From the NCBI GenBank assembly GCA_002351705.1, contig DEHC01000041.1:1-15400 (forward strand): a stretch of 15,400 nt of DNA, in the 5' to 3' direction. Position numbers and translations under genes: made by a program. Within the stretch, counting starts at the first letter, position 1; every line of letters begins with the position of its first letter. The notes under the pieces are model-generated. The model saw only the letters and a list, made by a program, of their open reading frames with translations. It was not told the DNA's origin and did no database searches. The DNA comes from Gammaproteobacteria bacterium UBA2810. GTDB lineage: Bacteria; Pseudomonadota; Gammaproteobacteria; Enterobacterales; Succinivibrionaceae. This document shows, in pieces, positions 1-6,923 of the stretch.

Positions 1-40
1 TACAGTTATGTACTAGAAATGACTCTTCAGATTTACCTGA

Positions 41-187
41 AGCATCTGCAAGTGCCATCGCTGTAAGAAGTCGTCCGAGGACGAGCTGAAAGCAATTAAA
101 ACTAAGAATAGATCCGGCGCTGTTTCATACGAAAACATCCGGATTTTTAACAGCGGCCTGCGCTGGCATGCGGCAGCTCTGATTTGA
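41..187 (+). pseudogene. Start-less open frame with a Cys-x2-Cys motif, possible gene remnant
   Basis: Frame 2 is open from just after a TGA at 38-40 to a TGA at 185-187, about 48 codons. The reading starts SICKCHRCKK, a closely spaced cysteine cluster like a small zinc knuckle, and continues with a plausible mixed-charge sequence ending in HAAALI. No ATG, GTG or TTG start with a Shine-Dalgarno is present in this frame. It may be the 3' remnant of a frameshifted gene or a chance frame. No family is recognised. Confidence 0.2.
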
Positions 188-206
188 GCTGCGGAAGTCT
201 GCAGGC
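156..206. other. Nested stem-loop
   Basis: An inner perfect 7-bp stem, GCAGCTC (173-179) with GAGCTGC (186-192), closes a 6-nt loop TGATTT. An outer 6-bp stem, GCCTGC (156-161) with GCAGGC (201-206), encloses it. No T-run follows, so it is not a standard intrinsic terminator. It could be a structured untranslated region or part of a decayed element. Confidence 0.35.
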
Positions 207-338
207 TGTCTTATGTGAAACTGATGGTTAGTACATTGTACTGGTTTGAAAGAGTTCTATAAATCGATTAATTTATATAACTTGTTGAATTAGCAATATT
301 TTATAAAATTTACGACAGTTTCTAGTACATGGCTTTGA

Positions 339-560
339 AAAACTCATAAGATCAAGGCAAAGGAGAATGCAGGAGCTCAGGATAACGCTGCTCCCGCCAA
401 TGACAGCTCTGAGGGTGATGACAGCACCGGACGTGACCGCAGGTCAGGGTCGGCGCAGAGGACTCGCAGACGCTGCTGCCGCGGCGCCGGTGGCGGCAGA
501 AGGAAGGGGCAGGGTTCCAGCATGGCACGCGGATGCGGCCGCGGTTCCCGGGTGTTCTGA
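339..560 (+). pseudogene. Start-less open frame with acidic then Arg/Gly-rich tail, possible gene remnant
   Basis: Frame 3 is open for about 73 codons from the TGA at 336-338 to the TGA at 558-560. It reads as an Ala/Asp/Ser-rich acidic stretch followed by a strongly basic Arg/Gly-rich tail. The only nearby start is ATG at 329, in another frame, which stops after six codons. Joining the two would need a frameshift near 340-347. The composition resembles a low-complexity nucleic-acid-binding tail, but no family can be named and it may be chance in GC-rich DNA. Confidence 0.2.
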
Positions 561-659
561 TGAATTTGCTTCCGGATATTCCCAGACCTGAGATGTACGG
601 AGACCGGACACGATTGTGAAATGAAAAAGGAGAGCCTTCTGAAAAGGAGCGCTTGTGCA

Positions 660-947
660 ATGAGTGACGTGAAATTCCCCTGTGAGAAGTGCGGCGAGTG
701 CTGCCGTCATATAAGCGGAATTCCTGAGCTTGCGGAGTATGACCGCGGAGACGGTGTCTGCATCCACCTTAAGGGCGTTCTCTGTGAGATCTATGATCAC
801 CGGCCCGACATCTGCAATGTCGAGACGATGTTCAGGAAGGTGTTCTCGAAATCAATGACCCGCGAGGAGTTCTTTGCAAAGAACCTCGATGCCTGCAAAG
901 TGCTGATGAAGATGAAGGAGGACCGCGAAAAGGGGCAACTGGGCTGA
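660..947 (+). CDS. YkgJ family cysteine-cluster protein
   Basis: This is a small soluble protein of 95 residues. Cysteines sit at 8, 11, 14 and 15 (CEKCGECC), then at 34, 42, 52 and 79. The order CxxCGxCC, a short loop, a Cys in GVC, then LCEIYDHRPDIC is the signature of the YkgJ/UPF0153 family, thought to bind zinc or an iron-sulfur cluster; the biochemical role is unknown. I chose the ATG at 660 because AAGGAG at 644-649 lies 10 nt upstream. An in-frame ATG at 621 lacks a Shine-Dalgarno and would add 13 residues that do not look like the family. The gene is convergent with the AAA-ATPase gene and has no obvious partner in the window. Confidence 0.85.
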   Translation: MSDVKFPCEKCGECCRHISGIPELAEYDRGDGVCIHLKGVLCEIYDHRPDICNVETMFRKVFSKSMTREEFFAKNLDACKVLMKMKEDREKGQLG

Positions 948-989
948 TGACTCCGGCGCATCCTGTGCACGGCCATGTTTCATTTTCGG

Positions 990-1018
990 AAAAAGGCTTT
1001 TGCTCCTAAGCGGAGGCC
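990..1018 (-). terminator. Weak possible terminator of the AAA-ATPase gene
   Basis: Read on the minus strand, a CTCC/GGAG stem (1012-1015 with 1003-1006) sits inside a GGC/GCC pairing (1016-1018 with 995-997), followed by five T (994-990). The stem is short and bulged, so this is only a suggestion. It lies about 40 bp beyond the stop codon of the minus-strand gene. Confidence 0.25.
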
Positions 1019-1058
1019 ATCATACTTTTCTGGCAGCGGCCTTGAATCAGAAGTAGCA

Positions 1059-2834
1059 TCACAGCGGCAGCTCTGCAGCCTCAACAGTGCACTGGCGGTG
1101 GAAAAATGCGATGCCGTAGCCGAAGATCTTTCTGAATCCGCGGTTTCTCTCTGCCTCGGCATAATCCTTATCCTCAATCTGCCTCAGCGCTGCCTTTGCC
1201 TTCTCATTGAGCTCTGATCGTGATGCGGCATACTTGAGCTCTATTACTGCAGCAATCTCAAAATCAGCTGAGCAGATGGTGATGTCTGCGTAGCCGTCAC
1301 CGCTGTCCGTATTTGAGGAGTGTTCTCCGATCAGATCGCCTGATGACACGATAATGCCGTTGAGCAAACCATGATAATAGTTTTCCTTTGGTTCTCTGCC
1401 GGCAGTGTCACGCGCTGAGACAAAAGTTGAAAGCGCACGGTTCAGCGCTGTTACAAGCTTGTCAGTATTGCCGTCAAGCAGTGCCTCTGTTATGGCTTTT
1501 GAATAGTTCTCAAAGTATTTCCCGCCTATCGTGTTGTAGTAGGCTATTATGTTTGAGTTAAAGCATTTCCGGATCTCGGCGTTGGGGATGCGGAACCAGC
1601 AGATATCATCCGAACCTCTTTTATCGAGCGTAAGGTACCCGGTGTAAACCAGGAGATTCCAGAACTGGCCGGCGTCGCTGAGATTAAAATCCCCGTAGCT
1701 CATATCTTCGTGGACTCTGACGTCAATGCTCCTGCCATCCAGCAGATCCTGAAGCCTGCCTGCTTCTGACTTTTTCATGTTCGGCATGTACTGAGTAATG
1801 ATCCGGCTGTTGCTGGTGTTGTTCCAGTAAGCAGGAGGAGAAAATGACTCCGGACCACTGTCGTTAGGCATAAGGAGATCGGATACGTAGCTTGTCACGT
1901 CCCATGGACAGAAGATCTCCTTTGAACCGATCCTGTACCCGTCGTAGAAGTCCCTGGTCCGGTCATAGAGATTTCCGAGATCGTAGTATGAGAGCATGCT
2001 CCGGACCTCATCGGGGGTGAAGCCGAAAGCAGCTGACAGGCTGTCGTTTGGTGTGAGAACCGAGTTCACAGAGTAGTTGTTTAGCCCGGTGAAAATGCCT
2101 TCTTTTGTGGCTCTCAGGCATCCTGTCATTATTCCTTTGGAAACGCACTCATTGGATTTCAGTGCCCTGCTGAGCATGGGGCCGATCACCTTGCTCATCT
2201 GGCTGTAGTACCCGCCCATGGCCGCTTTCTGAAGCGGCACATCATATTCGTCAATGAGAAGCAGCGGGCTTTTGCCGCAATGCTCGTACAGTGCTCTGCA
2301 AAGTATAAACAGCGATGACTGAAGGGTATTTATGGAACTCTCGTTCCCGGAGCATAGATGATCGTGGTCAAGGAGCCTGCTGAATGCTTCTTTCCCCTTT
2401 GCCTGCAGAACTTTGCTGTCCATAAGCCAGGTGAAGCGGTAGGCAAGGTCAAATATGGTCTCGCCAAGCTGGTCCAGGGCGTTCCGGAAATCGAGCCCGT
2501 CTGTGTCTTTAAGGGAGAGTGAAACGACGGGGTACTGTCCCATGTTCTCCCTGCAGAACTCCTCGTCTTTCATGATATCAAGCCCTTTGAACAGATCCTG
2601 CTGCAAAGAGGTGTCACCGGGATTTTCATAGTTCATCTCAAAGAAGTACCTGATGGTGCTCATCATCAGGGTTTTACCGAAGCGCCTGGGGCGCAGCATC
2701 AGGAGACGGCTTCCTCTGTAATTGAATATAGTTTTGAGGTACGGCGTTTTGTCAACGTAGTAGCAGTTTCCCCGGATGAATTCCTTGAAAGACTCATTTC
2801 CCGGGCTGGGCATAAGATTTTTTGCTGCTGTCAT
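1059..2834 (-). CDS. AAA-ATPase-like protein with C-terminal PD-(D/E)XK nuclease fold
   Basis: The protein has 591 residues from the preferred start. The N-terminal half is an AAA-ATPase-like domain (Pfam AAA-ATPase_like type). Its P-loop region reads LRPRRFGKTLMM at about 47-58 and its Walker B is LLLIDEYDVP at about 191-200. The C-terminus has the DUF1703 PD-(D/E)XK pattern: Asp in GYADI near 517, then Glu-Leu-Lys in VIELKYA near 532-534, then a Gln-Ile helix. Proteins of this architecture are abundant and often multicopy in gut anaerobes. Their function is unproven, and a role in nucleic-acid processing or defence is inference. Start choice: ATG at 2834 has a GAGG Shine-Dalgarno 8 nt upstream (complement of 2843-2846), while the in-frame ATG at 2852 has none. 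A candidate promoter lies upstream. Confidence 0.88.
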   Translation of the reverse strand: MTAAKNLMPSPGNESFKEFIRGNCYYVDKTPYLKTIFNYRGSRLLMLRPRRFGKTLMMSTIRYFFEMNYENPGDTSLQQDLFKGLDIMKDEEFCRENMGQYPVVSLSLKDTDGLDFRNALDQLGETIFDLAYRFTWLMDSKVLQAKGKEAFSRLLDHDHLCSGNESSINTLQSSLFILCRALYEHCGKSPLLLIDEYDVPLQKAAMGGYYSQMSKVIGPMLSRALKSNECVSKGIMTGCLRATKEGIFTGLNNYSVNSVLTPNDSLSAAFGFTPDEVRSMLSYYDLGNLYDRTRDFYDGYRIGSKEIFCPWDVTSYVSDLLMPNDSGPESFSPPAYWNNTSNSRIITQYMPNMKKSEAGRLQDLLDGRSIDVRVHEDMSYGDFNLSDAGQFWNLLVYTGYLTLDKRGSDDICWFRIPNAEIRKCFNSNIIAYYNTIGGKYFENYSKAITEALLDGNTDKLVTALNRALSTFVSARDTAGREPKENYYHGLLNGIIVSSGDLIGEHSSNTDSGDGYADITICSADFEIAAVIELKYAASRSELNEKAKAALRQIEDKDYAEAERNRGFRKIFGYGIAFFHRQCTVEAAELPL

Positions 2835-2868
2835 GTGTGTAACCTCATGCATACTTTATTCGATACTT

Positions 2869-2897
2869 AGGATAGATGATCAGATGATTGTTTGCAA
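2869..2897 (-). promoter_or_regulatory. Sigma70-like promoter for the AAA-ATPase gene
   Basis: On the minus strand, TTGCAA (2897-2892) is separated by exactly 17 bp from TATCCT (2874-2869). This is 16-17 bp upstream of the first ATG (2852) and 35 bp upstream of the preferred start (2834). It lies in the 90-108 bp gap after the radical SAM gene, which suggests independent transcription rather than strict read-through. Confidence 0.45.
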
Positions 2898-2942
2898 AAC
2901 ATAGGGTATTTTGCTGAAGTCCGCAGAATTGCCTGACGGCAG

Positions 2943-4019
2943 TTAGGAGGACCGGCTTACCCTGCAGTTCCGGCACTCAAGGCATCCCTCTGGAACAGCT
3001 CGGTGCTTTATCAGTTTCCTGAGAAGCAGAAGGTACTTATGGTTGAAGATGCCGTCAAACGAGCACTCCTCAATCTCCGCAGGGCTGAAGTCGCCGCAGC
3101 AGGGGAAAAGCCTCCCGTCCGAGAGTATCGCCGTAAAGCTCCAGGGCATGTCGCAGAAGTTTCTGTCAGGAGGAATGAAGAGCCCGTACGAAGGATCGGT
3201 CTTTTCCCGGAGCTCCTCAACAACTGTTCTGTCCGCAAAATAAGGCGCGAGCTTCACCTGCACCTGCTCCTTCTGTGCCTCCGCAATAACCCTCAGCATC
3301 TCATCAGTCATCTGCCGGTCAGTGACGCCATGGATCTGATGCTCCCTCGACCAGCCGTGCTCGCGGAGCTTTCCGAAGGAAATGAGCTTTATACCGAGTG
3401 AGGCGGCAAACTCAGGGAGCGTATGGAGAGTGTCAATGTTCCTGTCGGTAACGATGGCGTAAAGCTCGGTGAAGATGTGTGTGTTTCTTTTCTGAAAGTT
3501 CCGGATGTTCCTCTCAAGCGTGCTTAACTTCCCGCCGCGCCTCATTGCCGCATAGGCGCCGGGATCCGCGGAGTCGATGCTCAGAATGAGGGATCTGAGC
3601 TTCGGCGTGCCGCAGAGGAGATCTGCCATACCGTCATCAAGCAGCTGTCCGTTCGTGGTGATCTGCAGGATTTCCGCATGCTCTGAAGCGAGGTCCAGGG
3701 CATCTTTAAGCCCGGGATAGAGGAGAGCCTCTCCCTCAAGCGAGAAGCTGATGAGCCTGAGCTGCCCGAGCCCTGTCAGTATGTCACGGAGCCTCGCTAT
3801 CGGGAGCATGCTCACCGTGTTGTGACCGCGCTCCCTGTAGTAGCAGAACGGGCAGTTCAGATTGCACCTCGAGGTGAGCCCGATGCCGAGGGAGTATGCT
3901 CCGGGAAGATAGGCTATTTTGTAATTGCTGAGATCGCGCTCCTCCGCGGACAGCGTTTCGTCGATGCTTCCGTTTAACTCTTCAAGATCACGGATGCTGA
4001 AAGGAAAAATTGTGCGCAT
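2943..4019 (-). CDS. Radical SAM protein with SPASM-like C-terminal cysteine cluster
   Basis: The protein has 358 residues. The radical SAM cluster motif CNLNCPFC (C52, C56, C59) binds the 4Fe-4S cluster that cleaves S-adenosylmethionine. A GGEP-equivalent stretch, SLEGEALL, follows near 93-100. Seven more cysteines lie at 289, 307, 308, 319, 346, 349 and 352, in the order FCDMPW, FPCCGD, ECS and CLECRNC. This is typical of SPASM-domain auxiliary clusters, so it is probably a cytoplasmic radical enzyme acting on a peptide, protein or small molecule. The substrate cannot be read from the sequence and no precursor peptide is recognised nearby. An in-frame TAA lies 9 nt upstream of ATG 4019, which fixes the start, yet no Shine-Dalgarno is visible. 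It is divergent from modF. Confidence 0.88.
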   Translation of the reverse strand: MRTIFPFSIRDLEELNGSIDETLSAEERDLSNYKIAYLPGAYSLGIGLTSRCNLNCPFCYYRERGHNTVSMLPIARLRDILTGLGQLRLISFSLEGEALLYPGLKDALDLASEHAEILQITTNGQLLDDGMADLLCGTPKLRSLILSIDSADPGAYAAMRRGGKLSTLERNIRNFQKRNTHIFTELYAIVTDRNIDTLHTLPEFAASLGIKLISFGKLREHGWSREHQIHGVTDRQMTDEMLRVIAEAQKEQVQVKLAPYFADRTVVEELREKTDPSYGLFIPPDRNFCDMPWSFTAILSDGRLFPCCGDFSPAEIEECSFDGIFNHKYLLLLRKLIKHRAVPEGCLECRNCRVSRSS

Positions 4020-4336
4020 GGCTGTTTACAGAGGCTTTTGGGGTTCTCACATCCTGCAGCAGGGCCGTTTGCAATACCGCATGGGCAGCTTCCGGAGGAA
4101 AGGTCTGTCCTGCTGGAACATCATCATTTTATCAGGATCTGCATGGTCTGGGACTGATTGCGAAGACACGGAATGGCCGCAGGCGGCATTTTCTGCTTTC
4201 CTATTGAAATAAGGATGTTTTAGGCAAAGAACTGTCTGAAAACTGCTGCGAAAGCTGTCTGAATGTGCCTTTAAAAGCGAGATTTAGACCGTTTACGCCA
4301 CATTTTGCTTACTGCAGTAGTTCAGCCGTGGTCAGC

Positions 4337-4370
4337 GTCGCTCCTTACCAAAGTGGGCGTGGATTGAAAC
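4337..4370 (+). CRISPR. Solitary degenerate type I-C-like CRISPR repeat
   Basis: The 34-bp sequence begins GTCGCTCC and ends GCGTGGATTGAAAC. These match the two conserved ends of type I-C repeats, which run GTCGC, a GC-rich stem-loop, then GCGTGGATTGAAAC over about 32 bp. The internal stem is imperfect: the right arm reads GTGGGCG where GGAGCG would pair fully with CGCTCC. No second copy is present elsewhere in the window and no cas gene is visible. It may be the last remnant of an array, an off-target product, or a standalone repeat transcribed as a small RNA. The end matches are visible directly. The subtype is assigned from knowledge of the family. Confidence 0.55.
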
Positions 4371-4414
4371 GCGGATTGCAGTTTTTCTGTATAAATATCG
4401 TGATCTCTGAGCGC

Positions 4415-4420
4415 TATAAT
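4415..4420 (+). promoter_or_regulatory. Candidate modF promoter -10 element
   Basis: A perfect TATAAT lies 39 bp upstream of the modF start. The position 17 bp further up (4392-4397, TAAATA) is a poor -35 box, so the promoter may need an activator. The modF Shine-Dalgarno GGAGG (4450-4454) is strong, with 5-nt spacing. Confidence 0.4.
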
Positions 4421-4459
4421 TGTAAACTTGATCACAGTTATTGAAATGCGGAGGCTTAC

Positions 4460-5920
4460 ATGCTTTGGGAGAAATGCGAATACAAGATAAGCAAGACAAG
4501 AAAGCTCCTGATTGATCACCTTGATCTGCCGGATCACTGCTGCGTGACCTTCATCGGCTCGAACGGCAGCGGCAAGACCAGCCTTGCGAAGGCGCTCTGC
4601 GGCGAGCTTCCGCTGGTCTCGGGACAGGCCCCTGAGAAGCTTCCCAGGCTCTCGCGCATCTCCTTCGAGCAGCAGATCTCCCTCATGGAGGATGACTACC
4701 AGTACCGCAATACCGATACTGCCTCCAAGAATGAGGAGAAGGGCTTCACCGCAAGGAACGTCATCGGGCACGCCAACGAGGAGCAGCTCCTCGCCATCAC
4801 CGATCAGCTCAGGATCACCCATCTCCTCGACGAGCCCTACCGCTTCCTCTCGAGCGGCGAGGGACGCAAGGTCCTCATCGCGAAGGCTGTGCTCTCGGAT
4901 GCCGAGGGCATCATCCTCGACGCTCCGTTCGACGGGCTTGACGTCGGCACCAGGGCGGATCTGATGAGGCTCATCGGGAAGCTCCGCGAGTCAGGACGAC
5001 TCATCATCCTCATCGTCAACCGCTTTGACGAGATTCCGGAGTTCGCGGACTTCCTGGGACTTATCAGCGACTGCGAGCTCATCAAGGTGGGCGACCACCG
5101 CTCGATCATGGCGGATCTCGAGTTCGAGCAGCTCAGGCAGCGCGAGAAGATGAAGAACGCGAAGATGCCGGGAGTCCCCAAGGACTGCGAGAGGCAGCCC
5201 CTCCCCGACGGTCCGCTTGTCGTCATGAACGACATTGTCGTCCGCTACGGCGACAGGAACGTCATCGATCACCTCACCATGACCGTTAAGCGCGGCGAGC
5301 ACTGGCAGATAGTCGGACCGAACGGCGCCGGCAAGTCAACGCTCCTCTCCCTCATCACCGGAGACAACCAGCAGGGCTACGCCAACGATCTCTGGCTCTT
5401 CGGCAGGAAGCGCGGCTCGGGCGAGACCATCTGGGACATCAAGAAGAACATCGGCTACATCAGCCCTGACTTCCACCTGAACTACCGCGTCGGCTGCAGC
5501 GTCATCAACGTTATCATCTCCGGCTACTTCGACACCATCGGCCTTTATGACCAGCCGGGCGACGAGAAGATTGCGCTCGCGAAGGAGTGGCTGAAGGTCC
5601 TCGGCCTCGAGGGGCATGACCATGATCCGTTCAGGGCCCTCTCCTTCGGGCAGCAGAGGCTGGTGCTCATCGCTAGGGCGCTTGTGAAGCATCCTCCTCT
5701 CCTTGTCCTCGACGAGCCGCTGCAGGGCCTCGACAACGTAAGCCGCCTGCTTGTCAAGAAGTTTGTCGAGTACCTCATGGGGCAGCATGACACACAGATC
5801 ATGTTCATCTCCCATCACAGGGAGGATGCTCCGGCAGGCATCACCAACGTCCTTGAGTTTGTCCCGAGGGAGGACAGGCCGGGGAGCTTCGAGTACAGGA
5901 TCACCGAGCTGAAGCACTGA
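4460..5920 (+). CDS. modF: ModF-type tandem ATP-binding cassette protein
   Basis: The protein has 486 residues, close to the roughly 490 of E. coli ModF (photorepair protein PhrA), and has no membrane segments. It contains two ABC ATPase domains. Domain 1 has Walker A GSNGSGKT (33-40), signature SSGEGRK (131-137) and Walker B IILDAPFDGLD (151-161). Domain 2 has Walker A GPNGAGKS (286-293), signature LSFGQQR (394-400) and Walker B LLVLDEPLQGLD (414-425), then SHH near 451. The block GYANDLWLFGRKRGSGETIWDIKK is especially characteristic of ModF. The catalytic Glu after the Walker B Asp is replaced by Ala (A155) in domain 1 only. ModF is associated with molybdate genes in E. coli, but its function is unclear and no modABC genes are in this window. 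The start is supported by GGAGG at 4450-4454. Convergent with the sanA-like gene. Confidence 0.93.
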   Translation: MLWEKCEYKISKTRKLLIDHLDLPDHCCVTFIGSNGSGKTSLAKALCGELPLVSGQAPEKLPRLSRISFEQQISLMEDDYQYRNTDTASKNEEKGFTARNVIGHANEEQLLAITDQLRITHLLDEPYRFLSSGEGRKVLIAKAVLSDAEGIILDAPFDGLDVGTRADLMRLIGKLRESGRLIILIVNRFDEIPEFADFLGLISDCELIKVGDHRSIMADLEFEQLRQREKMKNAKMPGVPKDCERQPLPDGPLVVMNDIVVRYGDRNVIDHLTMTVKRGEHWQIVGPNGAGKSTLLSLITGDNQQGYANDLWLFGRKRGSGETIWDIKKNIGYISPDFHLNYRVGCSVINVIISGYFDTIGLYDQPGDEKIALAKEWLKVLGLEGHDHDPFRALSFGQQRLVLIARALVKHPPLLVLDEPLQGLDNVSRLLVKKFVEYLMGQHDTQIMFISHHREDAPAGITNVLEFVPREDRPGSFEYRITELKH

Positions 5921-5939
5921 CAGGGGATTTTCTGAGTGA

Positions 5940-5979
5940 GGATCCGGTTCCGCGAGGGGCCGGGTCCTTTTTTATTTTT
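5940..5979 (+). terminator. Intrinsic terminator after modF
   Basis: An 8-bp stem, GGATCCGG (5940-5947) with CCGGGTCC (5960-5967, one G-T pair), closes a 12-nt loop. It is followed by a T-rich run (5968-5979, interrupted by one A). It begins 20 bp after the modF stop, as expected for a rho-independent terminator. Confidence 0.88.
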
Positions 5980-6072
5980 AAATTCGTCAGTCAGTGCATG
6001 GGGCAGGGCGGTGCAAGGGTCTGGTTTCCTGAATCTGCCTGCCTGAGGGGCGGAGGCCCGGCTTCAGCATGC

Positions 6073-6906
6073 TCAGTCCTGAAAATCGTAGATTATCGTG
6101 TTGATGAGCAGCGACTCGCGGCAGAAGCTGTCGCAGTCCGGGGACTCACTGCTGTCATTGAGATCCGAGATCACCGCGCTGAGGAGCGTGAACCTGCCTG
6201 CCTGGGCCGCTGAAGGCATCTTCTCCCTGACGTAGTTCTGTTTCTCCTCAGGCTCTATCTCTATCGGCGCTCCGAGGAACCTGGGCTTCGTGTGAAGCAC
6301 GTAGAGATCTATGAGGCACTTGACCCTTGAGAGGTATTCCCTCGCCATGACCTTCCAGTTGCCGGAGTCGCTCGCATTGTAGGCGATGGCCCGCATGCCG
6401 TTGGCCCGGGCAATGTATACGGCGCGGAGGTTCTGGAACCTCTGTGAGATGATGGTGACGCTGCTCTGCCCGAATACCAGGCTCGCCCTTACGATGGAGT
6501 CGAGGGTGCGGAACCCCGCGAAGTCGAATACTATGGCCTTCCCCGGGACTCCGGCGCGGATAAGCGCCCTCCGCATTGCGCGCGGCTCGTTGTACTTGCG
6601 GGTTGCGTTGTCGCCAGAGACTATGATCATCGAGACTTTGCCGGCACGGTAGAGCCTTGCCGCCGCGTCGATGCGCTCGTAGAAGTAGGGGTTTATGCCG
6701 CCGCCCAGGCTGTAGGGCGTAGTGCCGAGGAGAAGTCCTGCCCTGTTGTAGGGGATGTCGTCAGTGCTGTCGTAAAGGTACTCCCCGGCAGATGACTCAA
6801 TGAGGAGAGTAGCGAGGACCGTCACAGCCACAACGGCCGCAGCTGATGCTGCCGCCGTGTACAGAACGGTCCTCAGTGCTCTCCGGATAAAGCTCATTCG
6901 TTTCAC
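6073..6906 (-). CDS. sanA: SanA-like (ElyC/SanA/YdcF, DUF218) inner-membrane protein
   Basis: The protein has 277 residues with one N-terminal membrane anchor (about 12-35) and a periplasmic DUF218 domain. Diagnostic SanA-type blocks are LLLGTTPYSLGGGINPYFYERIDAA (58-82), IIVSGDN (94-100), YNEPRAMRRALIRAGVP (105-121), FDFAGFRTLDSIVRA (127-141) and TIISQRFQNLRAVYIA (151-166). E. coli SanA is about 239 residues and affects vancomycin exclusion and envelope barrier function; its enzymatic activity is not established. This protein carries an extra C-terminal segment of roughly 50 residues after FLGAPIEIEP. The start is GTG at 6906, with AGG 6 nt upstream (6915-6913). ATG at 6897, three codons in, is an alternative. 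It lies 116 bp downstream of ybeD, where lipB is commonly found. Confidence 0.85.
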   Translation of the reverse strand: MKRMSFIRRALRTVLYTAAASAAAVVAVTVLATLLIESSAGEYLYDSTDDIPYNRAGLLLGTTPYSLGGGINPYFYERIDAAARLYRAGKVSMIIVSGDNATRKYNEPRAMRRALIRAGVPGKAIVFDFAGFRTLDSIVRASLVFGQSSVTIISQRFQNLRAVYIARANGMRAIAYNASDSGNWKVMAREYLSRVKCLIDLYVLHTKPRFLGAPIEIEPEEKQNYVREKMPSAAQAGRFTLLSAVISDLNDSSESPDCDSFCRESLLINTIIYDFQD

Positions 6907-6923
6907 TGGGCGCCTGCCGGGGA

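Larger units (their letters stand above)
8..330. repeat. 12-bp perfect inverted repeat pair (8-19 and 319-330)
   Basis: ATGTACTAGAAA at 8-19 is matched exactly by its reverse complement TTTCTAGTACAT at 319-330. The pair encloses 299 bp. A related imperfect palindrome, AGTACA-T-TGTACT, lies between them at 230-242. The arrangement could be the ends of a small non-autonomous element or spaced operator half-sites. No target-site duplication is visible next to either arm, which weakens the mobile-element reading. Confidence 0.4.
1..659. other. Intergenic region with possible decayed coding remnants
   Basis: No intact gene can be supported here. The left part (about 225-350) is AT-rich and promoter-like. 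The right part (about 360-600) is GC-rich and resembles coding DNA without a usable start. Separate entries describe the inverted repeat, the hairpin and the two open stretches. The longer readings through 352-800 on either strand are low-complexity arginine, alanine or proline readings that I regard as chance frames. Confidence 0.5.
4020..4459. other. Divergent intergenic region between radical SAM gene and modF
   Basis: This 440-bp stretch has no credible gene. Short forward readings across 3925-4212 overlap the radical SAM gene antisense and have no supporting features. The notable content is the CRISPR-like repeat at 4337-4370 and a likely modF promoter at about 4392-4420. A short direct repeat, CTGTCTGAA, occurs twice within about 4230-4265. 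Confidence 0.5.

Noticed and set aside
8..19. TrpR operator (GTACTAG half-sites) in the left region
   Set aside because: Only single half-sites are present at each place. The paired spacing of a TrpR operator is missing and no trp gene is nearby.
337..343. Programmed -1 frameshift site (G AAA AAC) after ATG 329
   Set aside because: The heptamer lacks the canonical X XXY YYZ pattern. No clear downstream protein family or stimulatory structure supports it, so decay or chance is simpler.
4364..4395. Promoter made of TTGAAA in the CRISPR-like repeat plus TATAAA
   Set aside because: The spacing is 20 bp, too long for a normal sigma70 promoter.
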